Source: Lentisphaerae bacterium RIFOXYA12_64_32 (GTDB taxonomy: Bacteria > Verrucomicrobiota > Lentisphaeria > Oligosphaerales > YB12-FULL-65-16). From it: DNA of 37,192 bases. A program made the position numbers and the translations under genes. The notes beneath the pieces are model-generated. The model did no database searches and was not told the DNA's origin. It was given only the letters and a program-made list of their open reading frames with translations. The stretch covers positions 1 to 37,192 of the forward strand of contig MHBL01000151.1 in assembly GCA_001803235.1 (NCBI GenBank), written 5' to 3'. Below, in pieces: positions 16,041-24,537 of the stretch. Position 1 is the stretch's first letter. Each line of letters starts with the position of its first letter.

Positions 16041-17777
16041 TCAGTTGGCTGGGTTTGTTGATGTTGACGGTTTCAAGGTGAAGTAAAAAGTCGCGCCCGC
16101 GTTGAGTTTGCCCTCCGCCCAGGTGCGTCCGCCGTGCCGGGCGATGATGCGGCGCACGTTGGCCAGGCCGATGCCGGTGCCTTCAAACTCGTCGGCCCGG
16201 TGCAGACGCTGGAAGACACCGAAAAGCTTGTGGGCATACTGCGGGTCGAACCCGACGCCATTGTCGCGCACGAAAAGAATGACGCGGCCGTCCTCCGTGC
16301 CCGCGCTGCCCATCTCGATCTGCGCCGGATCGCGCGGGCGCGTGAATTTCACCGCGTTGCCCAGCAGGTTGGTCAAGACCAGCTTGAGCATCGCGGGGTC
16401 GGCCTGCACCGCGAGCAAGGGCGGTATGTTCCAGCCGATGTTCCGCTCGCGCGTGGCCGGCCCCAAATCGCGCCGCGCGTCCTGCACCAGCGAGTTCAGA
16501 TTGACCATCGTCTCGGTCATTTCCGCGCGGCCCATGCGCGAGAACGCCAGCAAGTCGTCAATCAGCACGCCCATCTCCTGGCCGACGTCCACAATGGTCT
16601 GCATATAACGCCGGCCCTTGTCCGAAAGCTGGCCTTCGGCCTCGCGCGCGAGCATGTCCACGTAGCCCTGCACATGCCGCAACGGCGCCCGCAGGTCGTG
16701 CGAGACAGAATAACTGAACGCTTCCAGTTCTCTGTTGGCGGCTTCCAGTTGCGCGGTGCGGTCACCGACGCGCTGCTCCAGTTCGGCGTTGAGCTTGCTG
16801 AGGGCCTGTTGCGCCTGCACGGCGTCCTGCATGAGGTTCAAGGTGGCGCGGTTCGAGCGTGTGAGTTCAGCATTGAGGCGGGCCTGTTCGTTGCCCCGCT
16901 GCTCAACCTCCGCCACCAACCGCTCACGTTCCACGATCTCCGTCCGCAAGGTTTCGTTGGTTTTGAGCAGTTCCGCGGTTCGCTCCTGGACGCGGCGTTC
17001 CAGTTCCTGCGCGCGTTCGGCAATCTGCCGGTAAAGCGTAACGATCGTTTCATAGGCGACCACGAGCACGATGGCATAGGCCAACAATCGAAAGCCGTGT
17101 GTGACCCACCAGTCGGCGGCCCACGTGTGCGATGACGCGAAAAGCAGACTCGACATGCCAAAGAGCAGTGTCATGCCGGCAAACACCAGGGCCTCGGTCT
17201 CCGGCTGGCGCCGGTAGCGCCGGCAGAAGAACAGCGCCGCCGCCAGGAAGCCCAACCCGCCCAACGCATTGGCGGCTTTGACCGGAAGCGTGTAGAGACC
17301 GACCGGGTCCCACGTCGCGGGCATCCCCGCGGACCCCCACCAAAGGCCCAGCGCCAGGGCCAGCCCCGCCACCACGAGCCCGAAAAGCCCTCTCCGGCGC
17401 GTCACGGCCGGCGGCAGCGGCAGCCAGACCATTCCGAAAATCACTCCGCCCAGAAGCGTCGCCCCGTGCCGTTGCCACGACTGGATCGAGATGCCATGGA
17501 CCGCGTGCAGGCCGTCCACCAATCCCATCGCGATGAGCGACGCCACGACCCAGAACAGATGCTGAGACCCTGCTTCGTGCCGCAGGCGGAGCAACAGCAG
17601 CATCGCCACTGCCAGCGCAATGCAAGTGCCCGCCAGTTCGAAACATTCGTGCAGCGGCTCATGCACGTGCTTTGCGTCACCGATGATGAGATGAGCGGCC
17701 AGACTGGCCAGTGGCGGCAACACACCCGCCAGCAGCACCAGCGCCACCATCTTTGATTTTGCCGAATAGGGCTTCAC
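16041..17777 (-). CDS. Membrane sensor histidine kinase with MASE-like domain and coiled coil
   Basis: The product is 578 residues: seven or eight membrane helices (10-245) with conserved HEPLHECFE and LVDGLHAVHG motifs of MASE3-like sensors, a long coiled coil (250-350), HisKA with FSYSVSHDLRAPLRH (H360), and HATPase (TNLLGNAVKF, RDNGVGFD, GTGIGLA). This ATPase lacks the repeat insert found in three other kinases here. The start is a GTG at 17777, 7 bp after the stop of the upstream Cache-PAS gene, so translation is probably coupled. The regulator at 15534 lies just downstream. Confidence 0.92.
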   Translation of the reverse strand: MKPYSAKSKMVALVLLAGVLPPLASLAAHLIIGDAKHVHEPLHECFELAGTCIALAVAMLLLLRLRHEAGSQHLFWVVASLIAMGLVDGLHAVHGISIQSWQRHGATLLGGVIFGMVWLPLPPAVTRRRGLFGLVVAGLALALGLWWGSAGMPATWDPVGLYTLPVKAANALGGLGFLAAALFFCRRYRRQPETEALVFAGMTLLFGMSSLLFASSHTWAADWWVTHGFRLLAYAIVLVVAYETIVTLYRQIAERAQELERRVQERTAELLKTNETLRTEIVERERLVAEVEQRGNEQARLNAELTRSNRATLNLMQDAVQAQQALSKLNAELEQRVGDRTAQLEAANRELEAFSYSVSHDLRAPLRHVQGYVDMLAREAEGQLSDKGRRYMQTIVDVGQEMGVLIDDLLAFSRMGRAEMTETMVNLNSLVQDARRDLGPATRERNIGWNIPPLLAVQADPAMLKLVLTNLLGNAVKFTRPRDPAQIEMGSAGTEDGRVILFVRDNGVGFDPQYAHKLFGVFQRLHRADEFEGTGIGLANVRRIIARHGGRTWAEGKLNAGATFYFTLKPSTSTNPAN

Positions 17778-17784
17778 GTGTCGC

Positions 17785-19437
17785 TCATGTATGGTGCGGT
17801 CTGGGATTGAGATCTCCGGGGCGTCTGGCTTCGCCCCCGGGTGGGGCCGTCTGAACCGCTCCGTCCAGAAAATCCATCTCGTAGGGCGGCGGCTGACCCA
17901 GTTGACGGGCCAACTCGTTGACCTGCTCCTTCAACTCGACCATCCTCAGTTCGCGGCCAACCGCGGCAGCGTTGAATTGCGCGAGTTCGTCCATGCGGCA
18001 GGCCAGCGCCGCCGCCGCCCGCTTGCGCTCGGAGATGTCGCGGATGTTGCACTGGATCACCTTGTGGTGGTTCACCAGATGGACGTTGCTGACGAATTCC
18101 ACCTCGCACCGTTGCCCGTTGCGGGTTTCCAGCGCCATGTCCTCGTAGCGGACGTATCCCTTCTGCTGCAATTCCGTGAAGTTATCCTGGTTGGCGACGA
18201 TGTCCTTGAAGAAGCCCAGTTCCCAGACCTTCTTCTGGAGGAATGCCTCGCGCGTGACACCCAACAACTCGACCAGGAACGGGTTCACATCCACCACCAT
18301 CCCGGTCTCGGCATCGAGGATCAAGACGCCGTCTCTGGCCGCCTCAAAAAGCCGGCGATAGCGGACTTCTGAAGCGATGAGCGCATCCGTTGTCTCCGCT
18401 CGCTCCTTGTAGAACCGGACGCTTTGTTGCCGCCAGACCGCACCCACACAGGCCCCCGCACCGATGAGCAAAGCGACGATCAGGACGACTACTTGCCAGA
18501 GTCGCGCCCGCAGCGGTGCATACACTTCCGCGGTGTCCATGCGGGACACCAGCGCCCACGGCGAATCCGGAATGGTGCGCAAGACCGCCACCACCGGCAC
18601 GCCCCGGTAGTCGATGCCTTCCATGATGCCCTCCCGGCCCAAGGCGGCCTGAGCCGCAGGCAATGCGATGCGATCCAGAGACACGCAGAGGTTCAACGCG
18701 GTATTCGTCTGGAAACGGAGTTCATTCAGAAAGATGACTTCGTTGCCTTCCCGGCGGACGAGAAGTGTCTCGGCGGTCCGACTGGGCGTGGGCCAGAGTT
18801 TGATGAGGGGATAAACATACGTTTCCGGGTCCGCGCGCAAGACGAGAACGCCCAGCGGCTGCCCGCCGTCCCGTTCGTCGAGAATGGGCACCAGCGCCGC
18901 CAGATAGACGCGCTGGTCGTGTTCGTTACGGTAGAAATCCCGCAGGGCAATCTGGCCCGACCGCAGGGCTTCGGATGCACCCCGCACAATGGCAGAGCTG
19001 GCCGGCAACAGCCTGGCTGGCACGGACAGGCGACTGACGCCTTGCGCATCCAACAAGCGAACCTGGTCATAGTCGCCGTGCGCCGGGTACTTGCCCACCC
19101 AGTCCAGAAGCTGGCGTTGCACTTCCGCATCCGTCGGTTGCTCGAAGAAGCGCCGCACCAAAGCGGTGAATGAAGGGTTCTTGAAGAAGACAACGGCATC
19201 CGACAGGCGCTCCTTGCGCCACTGCACCAGTTCGCCCACCTTCAGGTCCGCGATGGCGGAGAGCTGGCGCTCCATCTCGGCGCGGTACTGCTTCTCGTAG
19301 TTCCGGTAGTAGAAGGTGCCGGTGCCGACAATGCCCGAAGCCAGCAGGACGAAAGTCAGGACGAATAGGCCCCCCGCGCGGCGGCCAATGGTCTCGGCCG
19401 GACGCTTCTCCGATATTCTGGCGTTTGCCTCGGTCAT
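17785..19437 (-). CDS. Membrane Cache-PAS sensor protein lacking a kinase domain
   Basis: The product is 550 residues: membrane helix 20-44, periplasmic Cache-like domain about 46-302 (QWRKERLSDAVVFFKNPSF, SRTAETLLVRREGN), membrane helix 312-336, PAS about 358-475, and a charged coiled coil (VELKEQVNELARQLG). With no kinase domain of its own, it may act through the kinase encoded 7 bp downstream. The Cache domain matches that of 7825-11433. The PAS matches 14527-15474 and 29729-31057. The ATG at 19437 is preceded by a tandem 14-bp duplication that creates a five-codon upstream frame. An in-frame GTG at 19461 is the alternative start. Confidence 0.9.
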   Translation of the reverse strand: MTEANARISEKRPAETIGRRAGGLFVLTFVLLASGIVGTGTFYYRNYEKQYRAEMERQLSAIADLKVGELVQWRKERLSDAVVFFKNPSFTALVRRFFEQPTDAEVQRQLLDWVGKYPAHGDYDQVRLLDAQGVSRLSVPARLLPASSAIVRGASEALRSGQIALRDFYRNEHDQRVYLAALVPILDERDGGQPLGVLVLRADPETYVYPLIKLWPTPSRTAETLLVRREGNEVIFLNELRFQTNTALNLCVSLDRIALPAAQAALGREGIMEGIDYRGVPVVAVLRTIPDSPWALVSRMDTAEVYAPLRARLWQVVVLIVALLIGAGACVGAVWRQQSVRFYKERAETTDALIASEVRYRRLFEAARDGVLILDAETGMVVDVNPFLVELLGVTREAFLQKKVWELGFFKDIVANQDNFTELQQKGYVRYEDMALETRNGQRCEVEFVSNVHLVNHHKVIQCNIRDISERKRAAAALACRMDELAQFNAAAVGRELRMVELKEQVNELARQLGQPPPYEMDFLDGAVQTAPPGGEARRPGDLNPRPHHT

Positions 19438-19461
19438 TTTGCCTCGGTCATTCTTCACCAC
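19437..19461 (-). promoter_or_regulatory. Duplicated start region creating a five-codon upstream frame
   Basis: The 14-bp sequence ATGACCGAGGCAAA occurs twice in tandem (minus strand, starting at 19451 and 19437). The second ATG opens the Cache-PAS gene. The first opens MTEAK and stops at the TGA that overlaps the second ATG (ATGA). GGTGGTGAAG sits just before the first ATG. Confidence 0.6.
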
Positions 19462-19581
19462 CCGTCAAATGGCGGCTGGGGCCGGGCACTCGTTTTCCGG
19501 TCGGCCACGGCGCGGACGGCCAGGTTCGTAGTCCCGCCTTCAAGCGGTCTTCGTGCATCGTCGTCAGTTTCACTCCGAGAT

Positions 19582-19796
19582 ATGGCTATTTACTTGACTC
19601 AACCTACGACACGTTGCAGGGGTTCTCGCGCAAAGTGGTCGGAGCGGCTCGCTCCGACATCCGCGGGACCGACGTGTCCCGGCGAAGTGGTTGCACGAAG
19701 CCGGAGCCGGTCCCGCCACTTTACTCGGATACCACGCCAGCCCCCGTGGCCATGCACGACCCGGATAGCGGTTGGTTGAGTCAAGTAAATAGCCCT
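19582..19796. mobile_element. MITE-like element, 215 bp, 21-bp perfect ends, 10-bp target duplication
   Basis: Perfect 21-bp inverted repeats (19584-19604, starting GGCTATTTACTTGACTC, and 19774-19794) are flanked by an exact direct duplication ACTCCGAGAT (19572-19581 and 19797-19806). With this duplication the tips become AT/AG, one mismatch. The interior has no gene. It holds the dispersed GTGGTCGGAGCGGCTCGC hairpin and GTGGTTGCACGAAGCCGG, which recurs inside the element at 21101. The carrier transposase is unknown. A GGGCGGTCC/ACCGCCC hairpin (19811-19827) follows. Confidence 0.87.
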
Positions 19797-19835
19797 ACTC
19801 CGAGATGACCGGGCGGTCCACCGCCCGGGGGGCGC

Positions 19836-19929
19836 TGATCACTGATCACTCGATCACTGATCACTGATTACTGATTACTGATCACTGATTACTGATTACT
19901 GATTACTGATTACTGATCACTGATCACTC
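19836..19929. repeat. Inverted-orientation heptamer array at a receiver gene 3' end
   Basis: About thirteen units (GATCACT, GATTACT, CGATCACT) run unbroken into the stop of the receiver gene at 19924. Only this orientation is present. The opposite one occurs beyond the gene at 20583. Confidence 0.88.
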
Positions 19930-20316
19930 GCATCGACCCACTCCACCCAGCCCGGCAAGCAACCGCGCCAGCACGGGCGCCAAGTCCTGATCCACCCTGT
20001 CCTTGGTGACGTACGCGGCAGCGCCCGCCTTAGCCGCGGCGGCCCGCAGGCTGGGGCTATCCCAGATCGTGAGCATCACGACCTGCACCCGTGGCGACAT
20101 GGCCCGCAGACGCCGCGTCGCGTCGATGCCGTTCATCCCCGGCAGCGAAAAGTCCATCACGACGACATCCGGGTCCGCGGCGACCGCCATCGCCAGGCCC
20201 TGCTCGGCGGTCTCGGCTTCGACGATGCTCTCACCCGGAAAGCGCGCGACCAGCCACTCCCGCAGCACACCCCGCATCTCGGCATGGTCGTCGACAATCA
20301 TGATCCGTTGTGACAT
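19924..20316 (-). CDS. Stand-alone response-regulator receiver
   Basis: This 130-residue receiver has D9/D10, D55 in VVVMDFSLPG, T83 in MLTIWD and K105 in YVTKDRV. The sequence resembles the receiver of NarL/LuxR-type regulators but no HTH follows. The gene ends at the heptamer array, which provides the TGA stop. It could be a true single-domain protein or the receiver left after loss of an HTH. The ATG at 20316 is preferred over one at 20364 because GGAAGGAA precedes it and the receiver begins there. No partner kinase is adjacent. Confidence 0.85.
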   Translation of the reverse strand: MSQRIMIVDDHAEMRGVLREWLVARFPGESIVEAETAEQGLAMAVAADPDVVVMDFSLPGMNGIDATRRLRAMSPRVQVVMLTIWDSPSLRAAAAKAGAAAYVTKDRVDQDLAPVLARLLAGLGGVGRCE

Positions 20317-20466
20317 CCGACACGGTTCCTTCCTCCCTCTGGCCGCGCGGCGTGCATAACTCATACCCCAACCATATTTACGTTACACCCCGCTCCGGGG
20401 GAGTGTCTGTCGTGGAAGTCGTACAAGTGAGCCAGGCAAGGTTGGAGAAGTGTCGAGGCAGGGATG

Positions 20467-20745
20467 AGGGATGAAAGCTGAAAGCTGAGGGAAAACCGGG
20501 CCCCCGACCCACGACACCCGGGAGAGGGATGAGGGATGAGAAATGAGGGAGGAGGGCGGAAAGCTGAAGGCTGAGGGGGGAATCAGTGAGCAGTGAGCAG
20601 TGAGCAGTGAGCAGTCATCAGTCATCAGTCATCAGTGATCAGTCATCAGTGATCAGTCATCAGTGATCAGTGATCAGTCATCAGTGATCAGTGAGCAGTG
20701 AGCAGTGAGCAGTTGGCAGTGATCAGTGAGCGAGTCATCAGGCCC
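20467..20745. repeat. Mixed heptamer arrays
   Basis: First, GATGAGG/GATGAGA/AATGAGG/GAGGAGG and TGAAAGC units (20467-20578). Then about 22 units of TGAGCAG, TCATCAG and TGATCAG (20583-20736). Unit sequences change along the array while the 7-bp period is kept. Confidence 0.88.
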
Positions 20746-21080
20746 GCCGCGAGGCGACCTTGTACTTGCCCTGAAGGGGCAACGCATACCAGCCCAGGGC
20801 ACAGCGAAGCGCCGCCCTGGGACACGTGTGCGGCAGACCGCAGAACGTTGCCAGCACCGGCCCAGTTCATTGATGTGCATCGTACCCACCAGAGCTCACC
20901 GCGCCGCGCTCGCAGCCCCGACAAGTCGAACCCCGGCGCTTGGCATCCGTGCCACGCCATGTGGAGTGCGGCGGCAGAGTCCCGACCGGCAGGCGGGACG
21001 GCGACGCCGCCCTGGCTGAGGCACGTCGCGCGGACAACACGTCTCAGCCAAAGCGGTGTCGCGCCGCCCGTGGCGCGCTG
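20746..21080. other. Gene-free stretch of dispersed palindromic repeats
   Basis: Recognisable pieces: CAGCCCAGGGC...GCCCTGGGAC (20790-20824), a palindromic intergenic repeat, and a second copy of the GGAGTGCGGCGGCAGAG repeat (20959-21067) with GGCGACGCCGCC and CAAAGCGGTGTCGC. No reading frame is convincing. Confidence 0.6.
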
Positions 21081-21100
21081 ACGCCTTACGACGCACTACC

Positions 21101-21405
21101 CAGGGCTGTTTCAAAGTCCGTCGCTGGTGACCGCGGCGGACGGCGGTTCTGAGTACCCCCGGCGTGCTTGTCGCGGCGTAGTGGCTGCACGAAGCCGGGT
21201 CCCTACGCCGGGGCGCGGTGCGTTCCAAGACGCCCACCGACAGTACGTTACGCCATGCAATACGGAGGGACCGCGCTCTTGGATGAACGCACCGGCACAC
21301 CTGACTACGAAGGCCAGCGTGAGGACACGCTTGGCCTACCGGGCTTTACACAGAGCAATCGCGCCACTTTGCCGCCCCAGGACGGACGACGTTGAAACAG
21401 CCCGC
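21101..21405. mobile_element. MITE-like element, 305 bp, ISAs1-type ends, 9-bp target duplication
   Basis: The left end CAGGGCTGTTTCAA (21101-21114) and the right end TTGAAACAGCCCGC (21392-21405) are inverted repeats matching at 12 of 14 positions; the two outermost bases differ. An exact 9-bp duplication CGCACTACC flanks it (21092-21100 and 21406-21414). The tips are the same as those of the element at 6905-7032, so both were probably moved by the same kind of transposase. There is no coding capacity. Confidence 0.82.
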
Positions 21406-21417
21406 CGCACTACCGGG

Positions 21418-21741
21418 GGCGCAAGTCAGCTCCGTAGGGGCTGTCGCCGTCTGCGTGCGTTGTGCCTGAGTCCCGGCTTCAGCCGGAAGCCTCGCGCGTG
21501 GCTTCAGCCCGCGCGGAACCGCGTCGCCCGCGGCCACGACCGCCAGGCACCGTCACCGCCGATGTCCAGGCCGCGTGACTCGCCGACCGCTCGCTGAAGC
21601 TCGCTGCCACTTCCGCCTAAAGGCGGTACTCAGACGAGGGCGCAACACACGGATTCCCTCTTGAACCGTGCGGGTTCCGCAGTAACGTACGTACGGTTCT
21701 TCTCGCCACAACGGACATCCCCTACGGAGCTGACTTGCGCC
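21418..21741. mobile_element. MITE-like element, 324 bp, 23-bp perfect ends, 11-bp target duplication
   Basis: Perfect 23-bp inverted repeats (21418-21440, starting GGCGCAAGTCAGCTCCG, and 21719-21741) are flanked by an exact 11-bp duplication GCACTACCGGG (21407-21417 and 21742-21752). The left duplication overlaps that of the neighbouring element, so both entered the same site. Inside are a GTACCGCCTTTAGGCGG-type palindrome (21612-21630) and a GAACCGT/ACGGTTC hairpin (21663-21699). No gene is seen. Confidence 0.88.
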
Positions 21742-21794
21742 GCACTACCGGGTGTTTCATGGCGGGGCTGACGGCAGGCTGTATAGTAACCAAA

Positions 21795-23396
21795 ATGAGA
21801 ACATTCTCGTCATACGGGCCGGTCATAGAGAAGGCACACTTCTGCGTCAAGCGTCCGCTCTTGATCCAGCGCTGCGTCGACCAGCTTCTTGGCGCGCCCG
21901 AGGAGGGCGGCGGCCATTTCTTCACGATCTGGGCCCCCCGCCAGACCGGCAAGACCTGGCTCGTCCGCCAGGCCAAGGCGAAAATCGAGCGGGATTATCC
22001 TGGCCAGTTCATCGTTGCCGAGATGTCCATGCAGGGCGTGGTGATGGAGAAGAACGACCACGCAGATCTTTTCCTCCGCCGCGTCCCGCAGCTTTTCCAG
22101 GAAGCGTTCCGCCTCGCCCGCGGCCCGCAGCCGTCCGACTGGGAACGCCTCAAAGACATGTTCAGAAAGGATTCCGGCCTCTTCGGCAAGCCGGTGATCC
22201 TCATGATCGACGAGTTCGACAAACTTCCCCAAGGCGTGATCGACGCCCTTATCGGCCTGTTCCGCGACATCTATCTGAAACGCGGCGACCATGTCCTGCA
22301 CTCCCTCGCACTGATCGGGGTCAGGGCCGTGCTGGGTGTCGACAGCCCCCGCGGCTCGCCGTTCAACGTCCAGCGCTCGCTCGACGTCCCGCGCTTCGAC
22401 CGCGACGAGGTGGTGGAACTGTTCCGCCAGTACCAGGACGAGTCGGGACAGAAGATCGAGCCGGAGGTGGTCGAAGAAGTCTGGACCTCGACCCGCGGCC
22501 AGCCCGGGCTCGTCTGCTGGTTCGGCGAACTGCTCACCGAGAAGTACAACCCGGATCCCGCCCGCAAGACGCCGATCGGCATGAAGGCGTGGCAAAGCGT
22601 CCACATCAACGCCCTGTTCGTCGAACCGAACAACACCATCATGAACATGGTGGCGAAAGCGCGCGGCGAGCATCTGCCGCGGGTGCTTGAGATGTTCTCG
22701 AAATCCGACATCCCGTTCGCCATCGATGCCGAGTGGTGCAATTATCTCTTTCTGAACGGACTGATCTCCTTCGACACCGCCCTGGACGGCAGGGGTGGCG
22801 AGATCAGGGTCTGCCGGTTCACCAGCCCTTTCATCCAGAAGCGCATCTACAACGCGCTGTGCGACGACATGGTCGGCGACCGCATGCCGATCCTCGCGCT
22901 TGAACCGCTCGACCGCCTCGACGACGTGTTCGAGGGCGGGCGAATCGACTGTCCGGCGCTGCTCAAGCGCTACACCGCGTTCCTCGCACGGCTCAAGGCA
23001 AAGGGGTTGAACCCATGGCGGGACCATCCACGCCGGGCGGACCTGGGATTGCGAGAATCGGTCGGACATTTCCACCTGTACGCGTGGGCACAACAGGCAT
23101 TGAAGGGCACGGACATGGCCGTCACGCCGGAGTTCCCCACCGGCAACGGCAAGGTCGACCTGCACTTGCACCGCGGCGCGGTCCGCGCCGCGATCGAGGT
23201 CAAGAGCCATATTAGCGGCGCCGCACTCGACAAGTCGAAGCAGCAGGCCGCCGACTACGCCGTCCAGCTCGGCATCGCCGAGATCACGCTCGTCGTCTTC
23301 GTGCCCACCTCCGACCCGGCGGTCATCGCCGCCCTCTCCGGGACCTCCAGCCACGGCCAGACCACCGTCCACACCGTCGCCATCGCCTGGGAGTGA
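21795..23396 (+). CDS. AAA-type ATPase with C-terminal PD-(D/E)XK nuclease-like domain
   Basis: The product is 533 residues. An ATPase domain carries Walker A APRQTGKT (47-54), Walker B VILMIDEFD (134-142) and a following SLALIGVRAV strand. A winged-helix-like middle follows. The C-terminal domain carries the nuclease-fold pattern D455 (GKVDLHL), E468 and K470 (AAIEVKSH). Proteins of this build are common and often in many copies in environmental bacteria; their function is not established, and defence or mobile-element roles have been suggested for relatives. The ATG at 21795 follows a TATAGT (21783-21788) at leaderless spacing. Longer in-frame readings run into the MITE duplication. Two MITEs sit 53 bp upstream. 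It is a lone plus-strand gene among kinases. Confidence 0.85.
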   Translation: MRTFSSYGPVIEKAHFCVKRPLLIQRCVDQLLGAPEEGGGHFFTIWAPRQTGKTWLVRQAKAKIERDYPGQFIVAEMSMQGVVMEKNDHADLFLRRVPQLFQEAFRLARGPQPSDWERLKDMFRKDSGLFGKPVILMIDEFDKLPQGVIDALIGLFRDIYLKRGDHVLHSLALIGVRAVLGVDSPRGSPFNVQRSLDVPRFDRDEVVELFRQYQDESGQKIEPEVVEEVWTSTRGQPGLVCWFGELLTEKYNPDPARKTPIGMKAWQSVHINALFVEPNNTIMNMVAKARGEHLPRVLEMFSKSDIPFAIDAEWCNYLFLNGLISFDTALDGRGGEIRVCRFTSPFIQKRIYNALCDDMVGDRMPILALEPLDRLDDVFEGGRIDCPALLKRYTAFLARLKAKGLNPWRDHPRRADLGLRESVGHFHLYAWAQQALKGTDMAVTPEFPTGNGKVDLHLHRGAVRAAIEVKSHISGAALDKSKQQAADYAVQLGIAEITLVVFVPTSDPAVIAALSGTSSHGQTTVHTVAIAWE

Positions 23397-23411
23397 GCCT
23401 GGCCCGTCAGC

Positions 23412-23590
23412 GGTGATCGGTGATCGAGTAATCAGTGATCAGTAAACAGTGATCAGTAAACAGTGATCAGTAAACAGTGATCAGTAAACAGTGATCAGTA
23501 AACAGTGATCAGTGATCAGTTCCGCACAGACGTCCCCCTGATGACTGATAACTGATCACTGATCACTGATAACTGCTTACTGTCCACTGC
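23412..23590. repeat. Two-armed heptamer element between convergent genes
   Basis: The left arm has units in a 14-bp period of GATCAGT plus AAACAGT repeated five times (23412-23520). The core TCCGCACAGACGTCCCC (23521-23537) is the inverse of the core at 13853. The right arm is ATGACTGATAACTGATCACT and further units (23538-23585). It lies between the 3' ends of the ATPase and the NarL-type gene, where a hairpin could end transcription from both sides. Confidence 0.87.
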
Positions 23591-23602
23591 TCCCCCGCCC
23601 CC

Positions 23603-24256
23603 TCACGCTGGCGGGGTGAGGCCGTGTTCGAGAGCGAACTTGATGAGGTGGGACATGTCCTTGACCCCGAGCTTCTGCATGAGCCGGGCGCGGTACGTCT
23701 CGACCGTGGTCGGGGCCAGGAAGATCGTCTCGGCGATCTCCGCACTGGTCTTGCCCTCGACGACCGATTGCAGGATCTCGCGTTCGCGCGGGCTGAGCCG
23801 TTCGAGCGGGCTCCGCACCGGCCCCGCATCGCGGTCGCGCAAGTAGTCGTCCACCAGCACATCGGCGATCAGGTGGCTGAGATAACGCCGGCCGTTGTGG
23901 ACGGCCTGCACCGCGGTCAACACTTCCTCGGCGGTTGCGTCTTTCAGCAAGTACCCGCGCGCACCGGCGTGGAGGGCTTCAAACGCATGCTGGACCGTGC
24001 CATGCATGGACAGAATGAGCACCTTCACGTCCGGACATGCCGCGGCGATCTGCCGCGTGGCCTCGATCCCGTTCATCTCGGGCATAGCGATATCCATGAG
24101 TACGACGTCCGGCTGCAGTTCGCGCGCCAACCGCACGGCGTCGTGCCCATCCGCCGCCATGCCAACAACACGCGCGTCGCCGCGCGCTTCGAGCAGTGCC
24201 TTGAGCCCATCGCGCATGACCGCATGATCGTCAGCGAGGAGGATGGTGATTGGCAT
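23603..24256 (-). CDS. NarL/FixJ-family response regulator
   Basis: The product is 217 residues: receiver 1-120 (D9/D10, D55 in VVLMDIAMPE, S83, K105 in LLKDAT) and a LuxR-type HTH at about 150-212 (LSPREREILQSVVEGKTSAE, TVETYRARLMQKLGV). It should bind DNA when phosphorylated. HisKA_3 kinases are the usual partners of this family, and the only one here is at 26681-29407, on the same strand upstream, now separated by a four-helix-bundle gene and an IS element. AAGGAA lies 13 bases before the ATG. Confidence 0.93.
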   Translation of the reverse strand: MPITILLADDHAVMRDGLKALLEARGDARVVGMAADGHDAVRLARELQPDVVLMDIAMPEMNGIEATRQIAAACPDVKVLILSMHGTVQHAFEALHAGARGYLLKDATAEEVLTAVQAVHNGRRYLSHLIADVLVDDYLRDRDAGPVRSPLERLSPREREILQSVVEGKTSAEIAETIFLAPTTVETYRARLMQKLGVKDMSHLIKFALEHGLTPPA

Positions 24257-24273
24257 GGTTGAGGGGGTTCCTT

Positions 24274-24537
24274 GTGAGTGGTCAGTGATCAGTGATCAGT
24301 TATCAGTTATCAGTGATCAGTGATCAGTTATCAGTTATCAGTTATCAGTGATCAGTCATCAGTCATCAGTCATCAGTCATCAGTCATCAGTAATCAGTGA
24401 TCAGTGATCAGTTATCAGTTATCAGTTATCCAGTTATCAGTTATCCAGTTATCCAGTTATCAGTTATCCAGTTATCCAGTGGTCAGTTCCGGACGGAAGT
24501 TCCACTGATCACTGATCACTGATCACTGATCACTCTC
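24274..24537. repeat. Long two-armed heptamer element
   Basis: The left arm has about thirty units of TGATCAG, TTATCAG, TCATCAG and TTATCCAG (24274-24484). The core TTCCGGACGGAAGTTCC (24487-24503) is partly palindromic. The short right arm (24504-24537) supplies the stop codon of the four-helix-bundle gene. It lies in the gap upstream of the NarL-type gene. Confidence 0.88.

Noticed and set aside
21663..21699. Group II intron domain V
   Set aside because: The GAACCGT/ACGGTTC pairing recalls domain V, but the GAAA-type loop and bulge are absent, no reverse transcriptase is present, and the hairpin lies inside an element with terminal inverted repeats and a target duplication.
24274..24537. 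CRISPR array
   Set aside because: Units are 7 bp and contiguous, with no spacer sequences of constant length and no cas genes.
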